Positions 1-4,733 of a DNA stretch of 5,699 bases are shown piece after piece. Each line of letters begins with the position of its first letter. Within the stretch, counting starts at the first letter, position 1. Position numbers and translations under genes: made by a program. The DNA comes from Candidatus Altarchaeum sp. (lineage in GTDB: Archaea; Altiarchaeota; Altiarchaeia; Altiarchaeales; Altiarchaeaceae). The notes below the pieces were generated by a model that was given only the letters and a program-made list of their open reading frames with translations, made no database searches and was not told where the DNA came from. Location of the stretch: NCBI GenBank assembly GCA_018260755.1, contig JAGTWP010000072.1:1-5699 (forward strand), read 5' to 3'.

Positions 1-14
1 TCCAAACATTTTGT

Positions 15-135
15 AAGATTGAAAATCTGAATATTTTCAGTATTACAAAATTTCATTTTGAAAATACTCTCGGAATAGTTTATATATTAATAATCATAAT
101 GTATTAACATAAATTTAATACCTCTGAATAGTTAC
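15..135 (-). repeat. Degenerate copy of the dispersed palindromic repeat
   Basis: Bases 15-80 match, on the opposite strand, the left part of the larger element at 4419-4705. Shared pieces in the same order are AAGATTGAAAAT, then TTTTCAGTA, then ACAAAATTTCATTTTGAAAA followed by TAC. The copy lacks the GC-richer GAACGAAGTGAG core found in the other element. It contains two small palindromes: TGAAAAT/ATTTTCA at 20-39 and CAAAAT/ATTTTG at 46-60. A second terminal motif, CTGAATAGTTAC at 124-135, equals the right terminal repeat of the 4419-4705 element exactly. The copy may continue to the left of the window. It looks like a decayed or rearranged relative. No gene is seen here. Confidence 0.55.
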
Positions 136-151
136 AAACAATTATTTTGTA

Positions 152-173
152 TTTGTTTAGTTCACTAAACAAA
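152..173. promoter_or_regulatory. Perfect 22-bp palindrome, candidate operator site 1
   Basis: Arms TTTGTTTAGT (152-161) and ACTAAACAAA (164-173) are perfect reverse complements around a 2-bp centre. The palindrome lies 83-104 bases upstream of the ATPase start and upstream of its TATA-like box, a position that suits an activator or an autoregulator. The binding protein is unknown. A role as DNA hairpin or recognition site for the ATPase itself is possible but is only inference. Confidence 0.6.
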
Positions 174-183
174 AATCAATTAA

Positions 184-205
184 TTTGTTTAGTTAATTAA
201 ATAAA
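184..205. promoter_or_regulatory. Imperfect second copy of the palindrome, candidate operator site 2
   Basis: Left arm TTTGTTTAGT (184-193) is identical to that of site 1. The right arm ATTAAATAAA (196-205) differs from the perfect arm by two C-to-T changes. The start-to-start distance to site 1 is 32 bp, about three helical turns, so both sites face the same side of the DNA. This is the usual arrangement for cooperative binding of two dimers. Confidence 0.55.
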
Positions 206-230
206 ATCGTAATAAAATACACAATTAAAA

Positions 231-240
231 TTATAAATTA
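231..240 (+). promoter_or_regulatory. TATA-like box of the ATPase gene
   Basis: TTATAAATTA starts 25 bases before the ATG at 256. No Shine-Dalgarno-like GGAGG or GGTG lies in between, so transcription probably starts at or next to the ATG and gives a leaderless mRNA. Confidence 0.5.
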
Positions 241-255
241 TTATAATGCCACATC

Positions 256-1584
256 ATGGAAAAGTCAGATATTCTGGAAATATTATATGATTGGAATTTC
301 TGGAAAAAGGAATTATGCACAGGTAAAAAAAGGGAGAATTATACAAACAGGTGCATTAAATTTTTAAAAACAAACATTGTTGTTGCGATAATTGGCGTCC
401 GGAGGTCCGGAAAATCATACATTATGAGACAGGTAATAAGGGCTTTGATAGAGAATAATATAAAAAGTAAAAACTTATTAATGATAAATTTTGAGGATAA
501 ACGAATCGTGGATTTTTATCCCGGGCTTATTGATGAAATTTATAAAACATATATGGAGATTTTAAATCCTGACGAAATTCCATTCATTTTCCTTGATGAA
601 GTTCATAATGTGCCAAATTGGGAGCGATGGGTTAGAACGATGCACGAACTAAAAAAGGCGAAGATAGTTATTTCAGGATCTTCTTCAAAACTTTTGTCAG
701 GGGAGCTGGCAACGGTTTTAACCGGAAGACATCTTGATATTTTTACTTTTCCTTTAGGTTTTGAGGAATTTCTGCATTTCAGGAATTTAGAGATAAAGGA
801 CGAACTTGATGTAATAGCGAACAAAATAGAGATACAAAGATTCCTAAACGAATATTTTGAATTTGGCGGGTTTCCGGAGGTTATATTGAGCGATAATAAA
901 AAAGAGCTGCTGCTTACTTATTTTGATGACATATTGACAAAGGACATAGAAAAGAGATATAAATTAAAAAAGAGCGAGAAATTGAGAATGCTCGCGAGAT
1001 TCTATATGACAAATATCTCAAATTTAGTAACTTTTAATTCGTTGGCAAAATTTTTAGATACATCAACAGTTACTGTGGGAAAATTTTCTTCATATTTGGA
1101 AGAAGCAAATCTCATATTTTTTGTAAAACGATTTTCATTTAAAATTAAGGAGCAAGAGAAAGCCCCGAGAAAGATTTATTCTATTGATACGGGATTATCA
1201 AATGCCGTGGGATTTAAATTCACCTCTAATTACGGAAAAATTTTAGAAAATATCGTAGCAATTGAATTACGGAAAAAGGAGGTAGAGGATAAAAATACTA
1301 AAATATATTATTGGTACAACCAGCAGCACGAAGAGGTTGATTTCGTTATTAAAAATGGGCTGAATGTGGAGCAATTGATACAGGTCTGCTGGAATATAAA
1401 TGATTACAAAACAAAAGAGAAGGAAATTAAAGCATTGTTAAAGGCGAGCGATGAATTGAAATGTGACGATTTGCTTATTGTGAATCAAGACAAAGAAGGA
1501 AAAGAAACAATTAAAAACAAGAAGATAAACTACATATCATTAGCGACTTGGTTGCTAAAAATAAAACACAATTTAAAATTTTAA
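256..1584 (+). CDS. AAA+ ATPase, COG1373/DUF4143 type
   Basis: A 442-residue ATPase of the family widespread in archaea and bacteria, whose cellular role is not established. The AAA domain spans about residues 40-165. Walker A is GVRRSGKS (47-54), Walker B is IFLDE (111-115), a sensor-like SGSSS follows at 140-144, and the family-typical LTGR motif (155-158) precedes DIFTFPLGFEEFL. Residues about 240-300 look like a winged helix, and the C-terminal part (about 325-410) is the DUF4143 region with a PD-(D/E)XK-like fold. There E359/E360 and D362 are present, but the expected E-x-K is Q376-V-C378, so nuclease activity is doubtful. Full length for the family. ATG 256 is chosen because a TATA-like box lies 25 bases upstream. 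Paired palindromes further upstream suggest specific regulation. No toxin, antitoxin or defence partner is adjacent. Confidence 0.9.
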   Translation: MEKSDILEILYDWNFWKKELCTGKKRENYTNRCIKFLKTNIVVAIIGVRRSGKSYIMRQVIRALIENNIKSKNLLMINFEDKRIVDFYPGLIDEIYKTYMEILNPDEIPFIFLDEVHNVPNWERWVRTMHELKKAKIVISGSSSKLLSGELATVLTGRHLDIFTFPLGFEEFLHFRNLEIKDELDVIANKIEIQRFLNEYFEFGGFPEVILSDNKKELLLTYFDDILTKDIEKRYKLKKSEKLRMLARFYMTNISNLVTFNSLAKFLDTSTVTVGKFSSYLEEANLIFFVKRFSFKIKEQEKAPRKIYSIDTGLSNAVGFKFTSNYGKILENIVAIELRKKEVEDKNTKIYYWYNQQHEEVDFVIKNGLNVEQLIQVCWNINDYKTKEKEIKALLKASDELKCDDLLIVNQDKEGKETIKNKKINYISLATWLLKIKHNLKF

Positions 1585-1608
1585 CAAAATTTAACTTTAT
1601 AGACATAA

Positions 1609-1617
1609 TTATATAAA
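1609..1617 (+). promoter_or_regulatory. Possible additional TATA box upstream of rrp4
   Basis: TTATATAAA follows the ATPase stop by 24 bases and is closer to the archaeal TATA consensus than the repeat-borne boxes. Transcription from it would start near 1633-1640 and give an rrp4 leader made almost entirely of the 15-bp repeats. Confidence 0.35.
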
Positions 1618-1635
1618 AGATAGTTAAAAATAAAG

Positions 1636-1725
1636 CATAAAATTATAACGCATAAAATTATAACGCATAAAATTATAAAACCTAAAATTATAACGGATAA
1701 AATTATAAAACATAAAATTATAAAA
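1636..1725 (+). repeat. Six tandem 15-bp repeats ending at the rrp4 start codon
   Basis: Units begin at 1636, 1651, 1666, 1681, 1696 and 1711. The consensus is CATAAAATTATAACG; units 3, 5 and 6 end in AAA instead of ACG, unit 4 begins CCT and unit 5 begins GAT. Units 1 and 2 are identical, as are 3 and 6. Every unit carries the TATA-like core AAAATTATAA, and the copy in unit 5 (TTATAA at 1703-1708) lies 23 bases before ATG 1726, the same spacing as at neighbouring genes. The array therefore includes the likely core promoter of rrp4. It is also open in the rrp4 reading frame, though with no ATG, GTG or TTG. Confidence 0.9.
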
Positions 1726-2352
1726 ATGTTATATGTAAAAAATAAAGATGTGGTAATTCCGGGACAGTTGCTGGCGGAAAAAGAACGACATGGAGAAAAT
1801 TGTATGGTTGAGGATTCAAAAATTTATTCAAAAATTTATGGTACCGCAAGCATCGGGAATGGAATATCTGTAATCTCTTTGAATGGGGTCTATGTTCCGA
1901 GAAAAGATGATGTTGTTATCGGAGTAATTACAGGAGTTAGAGGACCTGTTTGTTTTGTGGATATAAATTCGCCTTATGAAGGTGTCATGATTTCGGAAAA
2001 AAGCAATGATTTTAGAAATAAGCAGGAGGAAAATTATAATATCGGAGATATTGTATCCGTGATTGTATCTGATATTGATGAAGTTAAAAAGACATATGTT
2101 GGAAGGGCATTCAAAATTTTCGGGGGAAATTTTATAAAAGTAAATCCGAAAAGGGTTCCGAGAGTCATCGGAAAAAACAAATCAATGCTAAATTTAATAA
2201 AGGACAAATCAAAGAGTAGAATTATTGTCGGCCAGAACGGAGTGATATGGCTCAGTGAAGGTGATGTTAAGAAAGCAACAGAGATAATAAATTTTGTCGC
2301 TGATAATGCGTATAAATCGGGATTGACGGATAAGGTTTCGGCAATACAATAG
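1726..2352 (+). CDS. rrp4: Exosome complex RNA-binding subunit Rrp4
   Basis: Rrp4 forms, with or in place of Csl4, the RNA-binding cap on the Rrp41-Rrp42 ring of the archaeal exosome and guides RNA into the 3'-5' phosphorolytic chamber in the cytoplasm. Three domains are readable: an N-terminal domain (about 1-55) opening with the typical VVIPGQLLAE; an S1 domain (about 60-130) with KDDVVIGVITGV and VDINSPYEGVMI; and a KH domain (about 138-200) with KVNPKRVPRVIGK, the family's G-x-N-G motif as VGQNGVIW (168-175), and the closing SGLTDK. The KH loop reads GKNK (149-152) where relatives usually have GKKG. At 208 residues it is slightly short at the C terminus. The start is fixed by the PGQ motif and by the TATA-like box 23 bases upstream. 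The usual neighbours SBDS, rrp41 and rrp42 are absent here. Confidence 0.95.
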   Translation: MLYVKNKDVVIPGQLLAEKERHGENCMVEDSKIYSKIYGTASIGNGISVISLNGVYVPRKDDVVIGVITGVRGPVCFVDINSPYEGVMISEKSNDFRNKQEENYNIGDIVSVIVSDIDEVKKTYVGRAFKIFGGNFIKVNPKRVPRVIGKNKSMLNLIKDKSKSRIIVGQNGVIWLSEGDVKKATEIINFVADNAYKSGLTDKVSAIQ

Positions 2353-2404
2353 ACATGTTGCGAAATAATTTTCAATCTATTGTTATTTTAAATTTATTTA
2401 AAAT

Positions 2405-2425
2405 CTCCGAGCAAAGCAAGGTGAC
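2405..2425 (+). repeat. GC-richer core motif, variant copy
   Basis: CTCCGAGCAAAGCAAGG followed by TGAC lies directly after a 9-bp-arm palindrome. Compared with the copy at 4461-4481 it is the same length and differs at four positions, all transitions (A/G or C/T). It stands out in otherwise AT-rich spacer DNA. Confidence 0.6.
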
Positions 2426-2511
2426 AATATATTCATAATAATTTCAAATTTTTTCCATCATATTTTCCAGCATAAAAAACAATTTTTTAGATTGTTTATC
2501 TGTTGTTATTG

Positions 2512-2532
2512 TAAAAACCTCCCGGGTTTTTA
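2512..2532 (+). terminator. Hairpin with oligo-T arm, possible terminator
   Basis: TAAAAACC (2512-2519) and GGTTTTTA (2525-2532) pair around the loop TCCCG, giving an 8-bp stem ending in five T. It could stop transcription from rrp4, but archaeal termination mainly needs oligo-T, and the hairpin may only be part of the repeat element. Confidence 0.3.
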
Positions 2533-2651
2533 GAATATTAAAAATACTTCAAATATTTTTAGTGTGGTATAAAATGAGGGGTATAAACTATTTCGCAACA
2601 ACTCTAATAATAATCTTTGTTTGTGGTTTGGATGAGCTGGATTGTTTTAAA

Positions 2652-2660
2652 TTTTATAAT
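2652..2660 (+). promoter_or_regulatory. TATA-like box that decides the MarC start
   Basis: TTTTATAAT contains TTATAA at 2654-2659, 23 bases before ATG 2677, the same spacing as at rrp4. No comparably good box precedes the alternative in-frame starts at 2617 (TTG) or 2632 (ATG). Confidence 0.45.
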
Positions 2661-2676
2661 TCAGACCTTTTTTAAG

Positions 2677-3288
2677 ATGTTATCTTTTTTGGAAATTTTC
2701 ATTCCGATATTTGTGATTGTGGATTCTCCTGGACTTGTTCCTGTATATCTGGGAATGACTGAAAAATACAGCGAAAAAAGAAGAAAAGAGATTGTAAATT
2801 TAGCAGTAATTGTTGCAGCAGGAATAGCATTAATGTTTGCATTATTGGGAAATTATATATTCGGATTTTTAGGGGTCTCTATTAATGCACTTGAAATTTC
2901 AGGCGGGATTTTGCTGTTCCTCATTGCTGTTGAAATGCTTTTTGGAATAAAATCAAAAACGACACACAGCGAGGAACAGGAAAAGGAGTCACTGGAAAAA
3001 GAAAATGTAGCAATCTTTCCGCTGGCAATTCCTCTTCTTACGGGTCCGGGTGCAATTACTACTGTTATAATGTTAATGAATTTATCCGAAACATTAGAAG
3101 AAAAAATGATGATTATATTGGCAATCATATTGGTATTTATCATAACAAAATTTGTTCTGAATAAGAGTGAAATTTTACTGAAACATCTCGGAATTACTGG
3201 ATTGCAGGTATTAACGAGAATTATGGGAATCGTTGTTGCAGCAATTGCTGTTGAATTTGTAATAAAAGGAGTTGAGACAATAGTATAA
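2677..3288 (+). CDS. MarC-family (UPF0056) integral membrane protein
   Basis: A 203-residue polytopic membrane protein, the usual MarC length, with about six transmembrane helices. The family's substrate is unknown; E. coli MarC, despite its name, was shown not to cause multiple antibiotic resistance. Visible hallmarks are the first-helix motif IVDSPGLVPVYLGMT (14-28), where many relatives have DPxG, and the matching second-half motif PLAIPLLTGPGAIT (115-128), which reflects the internal duplication. RIMGIVVAAIAVEF (181-194) is the typical last helix. A charged loop rich in Glu and Lys (about 92-110) separates the halves. The frame is open further up: TTG 2617 or ATG 2632 would add 20 or 15 residues, but family alignment (E. 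coli MarC starts MLDLFKA) and the promoter favour 2677. It lies alone between repeat-bearing spacers. Confidence 0.88.
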   Translation: MLSFLEIFIPIFVIVDSPGLVPVYLGMTEKYSEKRRKEIVNLAVIVAAGIALMFALLGNYIFGFLGVSINALEISGGILLFLIAVEMLFGIKSKTTHSEEQEKESLEKENVAIFPLAIPLLTGPGAITTVIMLMNLSETLEEKMMIILAIILVFIITKFVLNKSEILLKHLGITGLQVLTRIMGIVVAAIAVEFVIKGVETIV

Positions 3289-3300
3289 ATTAATTCAAAG

Positions 3301-3349
3301 GTGCTAAATTTACTGCTAAATTTAAATGCAAAAATAAGTGCAAAATTTA
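3301..3349 (+). repeat. Four degenerate 12-13-bp tandem units
   Basis: Successive units GTGCTAAATTTA (3301), CTGCTAAATTTA (3313), AATGCAAAAATA (3325) and AGTGCAAAATTTA (3337) share the pattern TGC(T/A)AAA-T-A. They lie between the MarC stop and the deoxyhypusine synthase promoter. The function is unknown; they may be replication-slippage products. Confidence 0.6.
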
Positions 3350-3373
3350 AATTCAATAAACAAATTTAATAAC

Positions 3374-3383
3374 AATTAATTAA
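3374..3383 (+). promoter_or_regulatory. TATA-like box of the deoxyhypusine synthase gene
   Basis: AATTAATTAA, with TTAATTAA at 3376-3383, starts its T-rich core 25 bases before ATG 3401. No Shine-Dalgarno sequence follows. Confidence 0.4.
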
Positions 3384-3400
3384 CAAGCCAAGTTACTAAA

Positions 3401-4363
3401 ATGAATCAAAATTTAAATGTAAGGCCTGTCAGGGACATGAAAGCAGGAAAATTTACCGCAAACGAAATAATAAACCAGATGTTTGAAGGTGGCGGATTTA
3501 CGGCAAAAAAGGTCGCGGATGGTGTTGATATTTGGGAAGCGATGGAAAACAAGAAGAACTGCATAAAATTCCTGTCATTTCCCGCTGACATTATAGCAAC
3601 AGGAACACGGGGAATAATAAAGGACTTGATAAAACACAAATTAGTTGATGTTGTAATTACAACATGTGGAACACTTGACCATGATTTGGCACGAATATGG
3701 AAGGATTATTATCACGGAAAATTTGAAGCGGACGACATTGAATTGCGAGAGAAGGGAATAAACCGTCTGGGAAATATTTTTGTGCCGAATGAAAGCTACG
3801 GAATAATACTTGAGGAAAAGATGCAAAAAATTTTGAATAAAATTTACAAAGATAAGGATACGGAAATCGGAACGCATGAAATAATCAGGGACTTTGGAAA
3901 GGCAATTGAAAACGAGAAAAATGCAGAGGAAAGTATTGTTTATTGGGCATACAAAAACGACATTCCGATTTTTGTTCCAGGAATAACCGACGGGGCATTT
4001 GGATTCCAGTTATTTATGTTCTGGCAGAACCACAAAAATTTCAGGGTAAATTTATTTAAAGACGAGAAGGAACTTGCGGATATTGTTTTTACCGCAAAGA
4101 ATACGGGAGCGCTGATGTTGGGCGGAGGAATAAGCAAGCATCATACGATATGGTGGAATCAGTTCAGGGACGGGTTAAATTTTGCGGTTTTTATAACAAC
4201 TGCGGTGGAATCAGACGGTTCTTTAAGCGGAGCAAGAACGAGAGAGGCAATATCATGGGGAAAGATAAACAAAAAAGCCAAACACATAACGATTGAGGGA
4301 GATGTTACGGTATTGCTTCCTTTAATGGCGGATGCGTTATTTGAGAGGATGAAGAAAATTTAA
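3401..4363 (+). CDS. dys: Deoxyhypusine synthase
   Basis: It catalyses the NAD-dependent transfer of an aminobutyl group, classically from spermidine, to one lysine of translation factor aIF5A in the cytoplasm, the first step of hypusine formation. At 320 residues it is full length. Recognisable blocks are ATGTRGIIKDL (66-76), VVITTCGTLDHDLAR (84-98), NRLGNIFVPNESY (121-133), VPGITDGAFGFQ (192-203), GGGISKHH (241-248) and DGSLSGARTREAISWGK (272-288). By alignment to human DHS from memory, K288 is the catalytic lysine (human K329), H247 is H288, W286 is W327, E282 is E323 and D197 is D238. Two human spermidine contacts, D243 and D316, correspond to F202 and L275. ATG 3401 is the first start and sits 25 bases after a TATA-like box. 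The aIF5A gene is not in the window. Confidence 0.95.
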   Translation: MNQNLNVRPVRDMKAGKFTANEIINQMFEGGGFTAKKVADGVDIWEAMENKKNCIKFLSFPADIIATGTRGIIKDLIKHKLVDVVITTCGTLDHDLARIWKDYYHGKFEADDIELREKGINRLGNIFVPNESYGIILEEKMQKILNKIYKDKDTEIGTHEIIRDFGKAIENEKNAEESIVYWAYKNDIPIFVPGITDGAFGFQLFMFWQNHKNFRVNLFKDEKELADIVFTAKNTGALMLGGGISKHHTIWWNQFRDGLNFAVFITTAVESDGSLSGARTREAISWGKINKKAKHITIEGDVTVLLPLMADALFERMKKI

Positions 4364-4418
4364 CCTAAAAACATAAAATTTAAAATTGAGCATAAAACAT
4401 AAAATTTAAAAAAATTTA
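4364..4418. repeat. AT-rich spacer with CATAAAAT words
   Basis: After the deoxyhypusine synthase stop, CATAAAATTTA occurs at 4371 and 4398 (with CATAAAACATA at 4391). The words resemble the 15-bp units before rrp4 (CATAAAATTATA). There is no gene. Confidence 0.4.
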
Positions 4419-4460
4419 GTAACTATTCAGAGGGTATTTTCAAAATGAAATTTTGTAAAT

Positions 4461-4481
4461 CTCCGAACGAAGTGAGGTGAC
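4461..4481 (+). repeat. GC-richer core motif, copy 1
   Basis: CTCCGAACGAAGTGAGG followed by TGAC. Its core CGAACGAAGTGAG (4464-4476) recurs exactly at 4579-4591 and 4641-4653. The left and right flanks CTC and GTGAC match the variant copy at 2405-2425 rather than the other two copies in this element. Confidence 0.75.
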
Positions 4482-4576
4482 AAAAATTTACTGAAAATTT
4501 ATAAATAAATTTTCAATCTTAAAAAATATTTCAAATATTTTTTAATACCTACGATTTTCAAACTTGTTTGAAAATG

Positions 4577-4594
4577 CACGAACGAAGTGAGCGT
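4577..4594 (+). repeat. GC-richer core motif, copy 2
   Basis: CACGAACGAAGTGAGCGT lies three bases after the TTTTCAAAC/GTTTGAAAA palindrome. It is identical over 18 bases to copy 3 at 4639-4656. Confidence 0.8.
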
Positions 4595-4638
4595 AAAATT
4601 TCAAAAAATACAATTTCAAAAATGAAATTTTTGAACTA

Positions 4639-4656
4639 CACGAACGAAGTGAGCGT
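4639..4656 (+). repeat. GC-richer core motif, copy 3
   Basis: CACGAACGAAGTGAGCGT lies three bases after the TTCAAAAAT/ATTTTTGAA palindrome, repeating the palindrome-then-motif order of copy 2, 62 bases further on. Confidence 0.8.
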
Positions 4657-4705
4657 AAAAAATCAAAAAATTTACCTGTGATTTTTTGGGTGGCTGAATA
4701 GTTAC

Positions 4706-4733
4706 AAAATTTAAAAAATTTAAAAAATTTAAA
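4706..4733 (+). promoter_or_regulatory. Rhomboid promoter in a 9-bp-period A/T repeat
   Basis: TTT triplets at 4710, 4719 and 4728 separated by AAAAAA give a 9-bp period right up to the ATG. TTTAAA at 4710-4715 starts 24 bases before ATG 4734 and is the best TATA-like candidate. The repeat element ends immediately upstream, so its insertion would have placed it next to this promoter. Confidence 0.4.

Larger units (their letters stand above)
2356..2600. mobile_element. 245-bp palindromic element with 12-bp terminal inverted repeats (MITE-like candidate B)
   Basis: The ends are perfect inverted repeats, TGTTGCGAAATA (2356-2367) and TATTTCGCAACA (2589-2600). Inside are several palindromes: ATTTTAAAT/ATTTAAAAT at 2385-2404, AAACAAT/ATTGTTT at 2477-2497, TAAAAACC/GGTTTTTA at 2512-2532 and a near-perfect AAAAATACTT/AAATATTTTT at 2540-2560. 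A GC-richer motif at 2405-2425 is related to the one in the 4419-4705 element. The element fills nearly the whole gap between rrp4 (stop 2352) and the MarC promoter. It has no transposase and no clear flanking target-site duplication. It could be a non-autonomous transposon remnant or a structured intergenic repeat. Confidence 0.5.
4419..4705. mobile_element. 287-bp palindromic element with 12-bp terminal inverted repeats (MITE-like candidate A)
   Basis: The ends GTAACTATTCAG (4419-4430) and CTGAATAGTTAC (4694-4705) are perfect inverted repeats. The flanks carry the same 8-mer AAAATTTA at 4411-4418 and 4706-4713, which fits an 8-bp target-site duplication but is a common word in this DNA. Internal palindromes, in order: CAAAAT/ATTTTG 4441-4455; TGAAAATTTAT/ATAAATTTTCA 4492-4515; AAAAAATATTT/AAATATTTTTT 4521-4543; TTTTCAAAC/GTTTGAAAA 4555-4574; TTCAAAAAT/ATTTTTGAA 4615-4635; AAAAAATCA/TGATTTTTT 4657-4687. 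Three copies of the core CGAACGAAGTGAG sit between them. There is no transposase gene. It could be a non-autonomous transposon, or a structured RNA or DNA element in the gap before the rhomboid gene. Confidence 0.6.

Noticed and set aside
2353-2367. Target-site duplication around the 2356-2600 element
   Set aside because: The eight bases on the left (AATAGACA) and on the right (ACTCTAAT) do not match, so mobility rests on the terminal repeats only.
2355-2438. A 27-codon open frame starting three bases after the rrp4 stop
   Set aside because: It lies wholly in the repeat element, has no promoter or family resemblance, and is of a length expected by chance.
2617-2676. Longer MarC protein from TTG 2617 or ATG 2632
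   Set aside because: The added 15-20 residues precede the point where family members begin, and the best TATA-like box lies inside this stretch, 23 bases before ATG 2677. It cannot be fully excluded.
2034-3356. Long open frames on the minus strand opposite rrp4 and MarC
   Set aside because: They are antisense to genes with clear family motifs, and their translations show no domain.
4461-4656. CRISPR array from the three motif copies
   Set aside because: Repeats are only 13-18 bases, spacers are 102 and 47 bases and are themselves palindromes, and no cas gene is present.
4574-4681. A 35-codon open frame across two copies of the GC-richer motif
   Set aside because: The two identical motif copies are read in different frames (HERSER versus TNEVSV), so no peptide is conserved, and the stretch is made of repeat and palindrome sequence.
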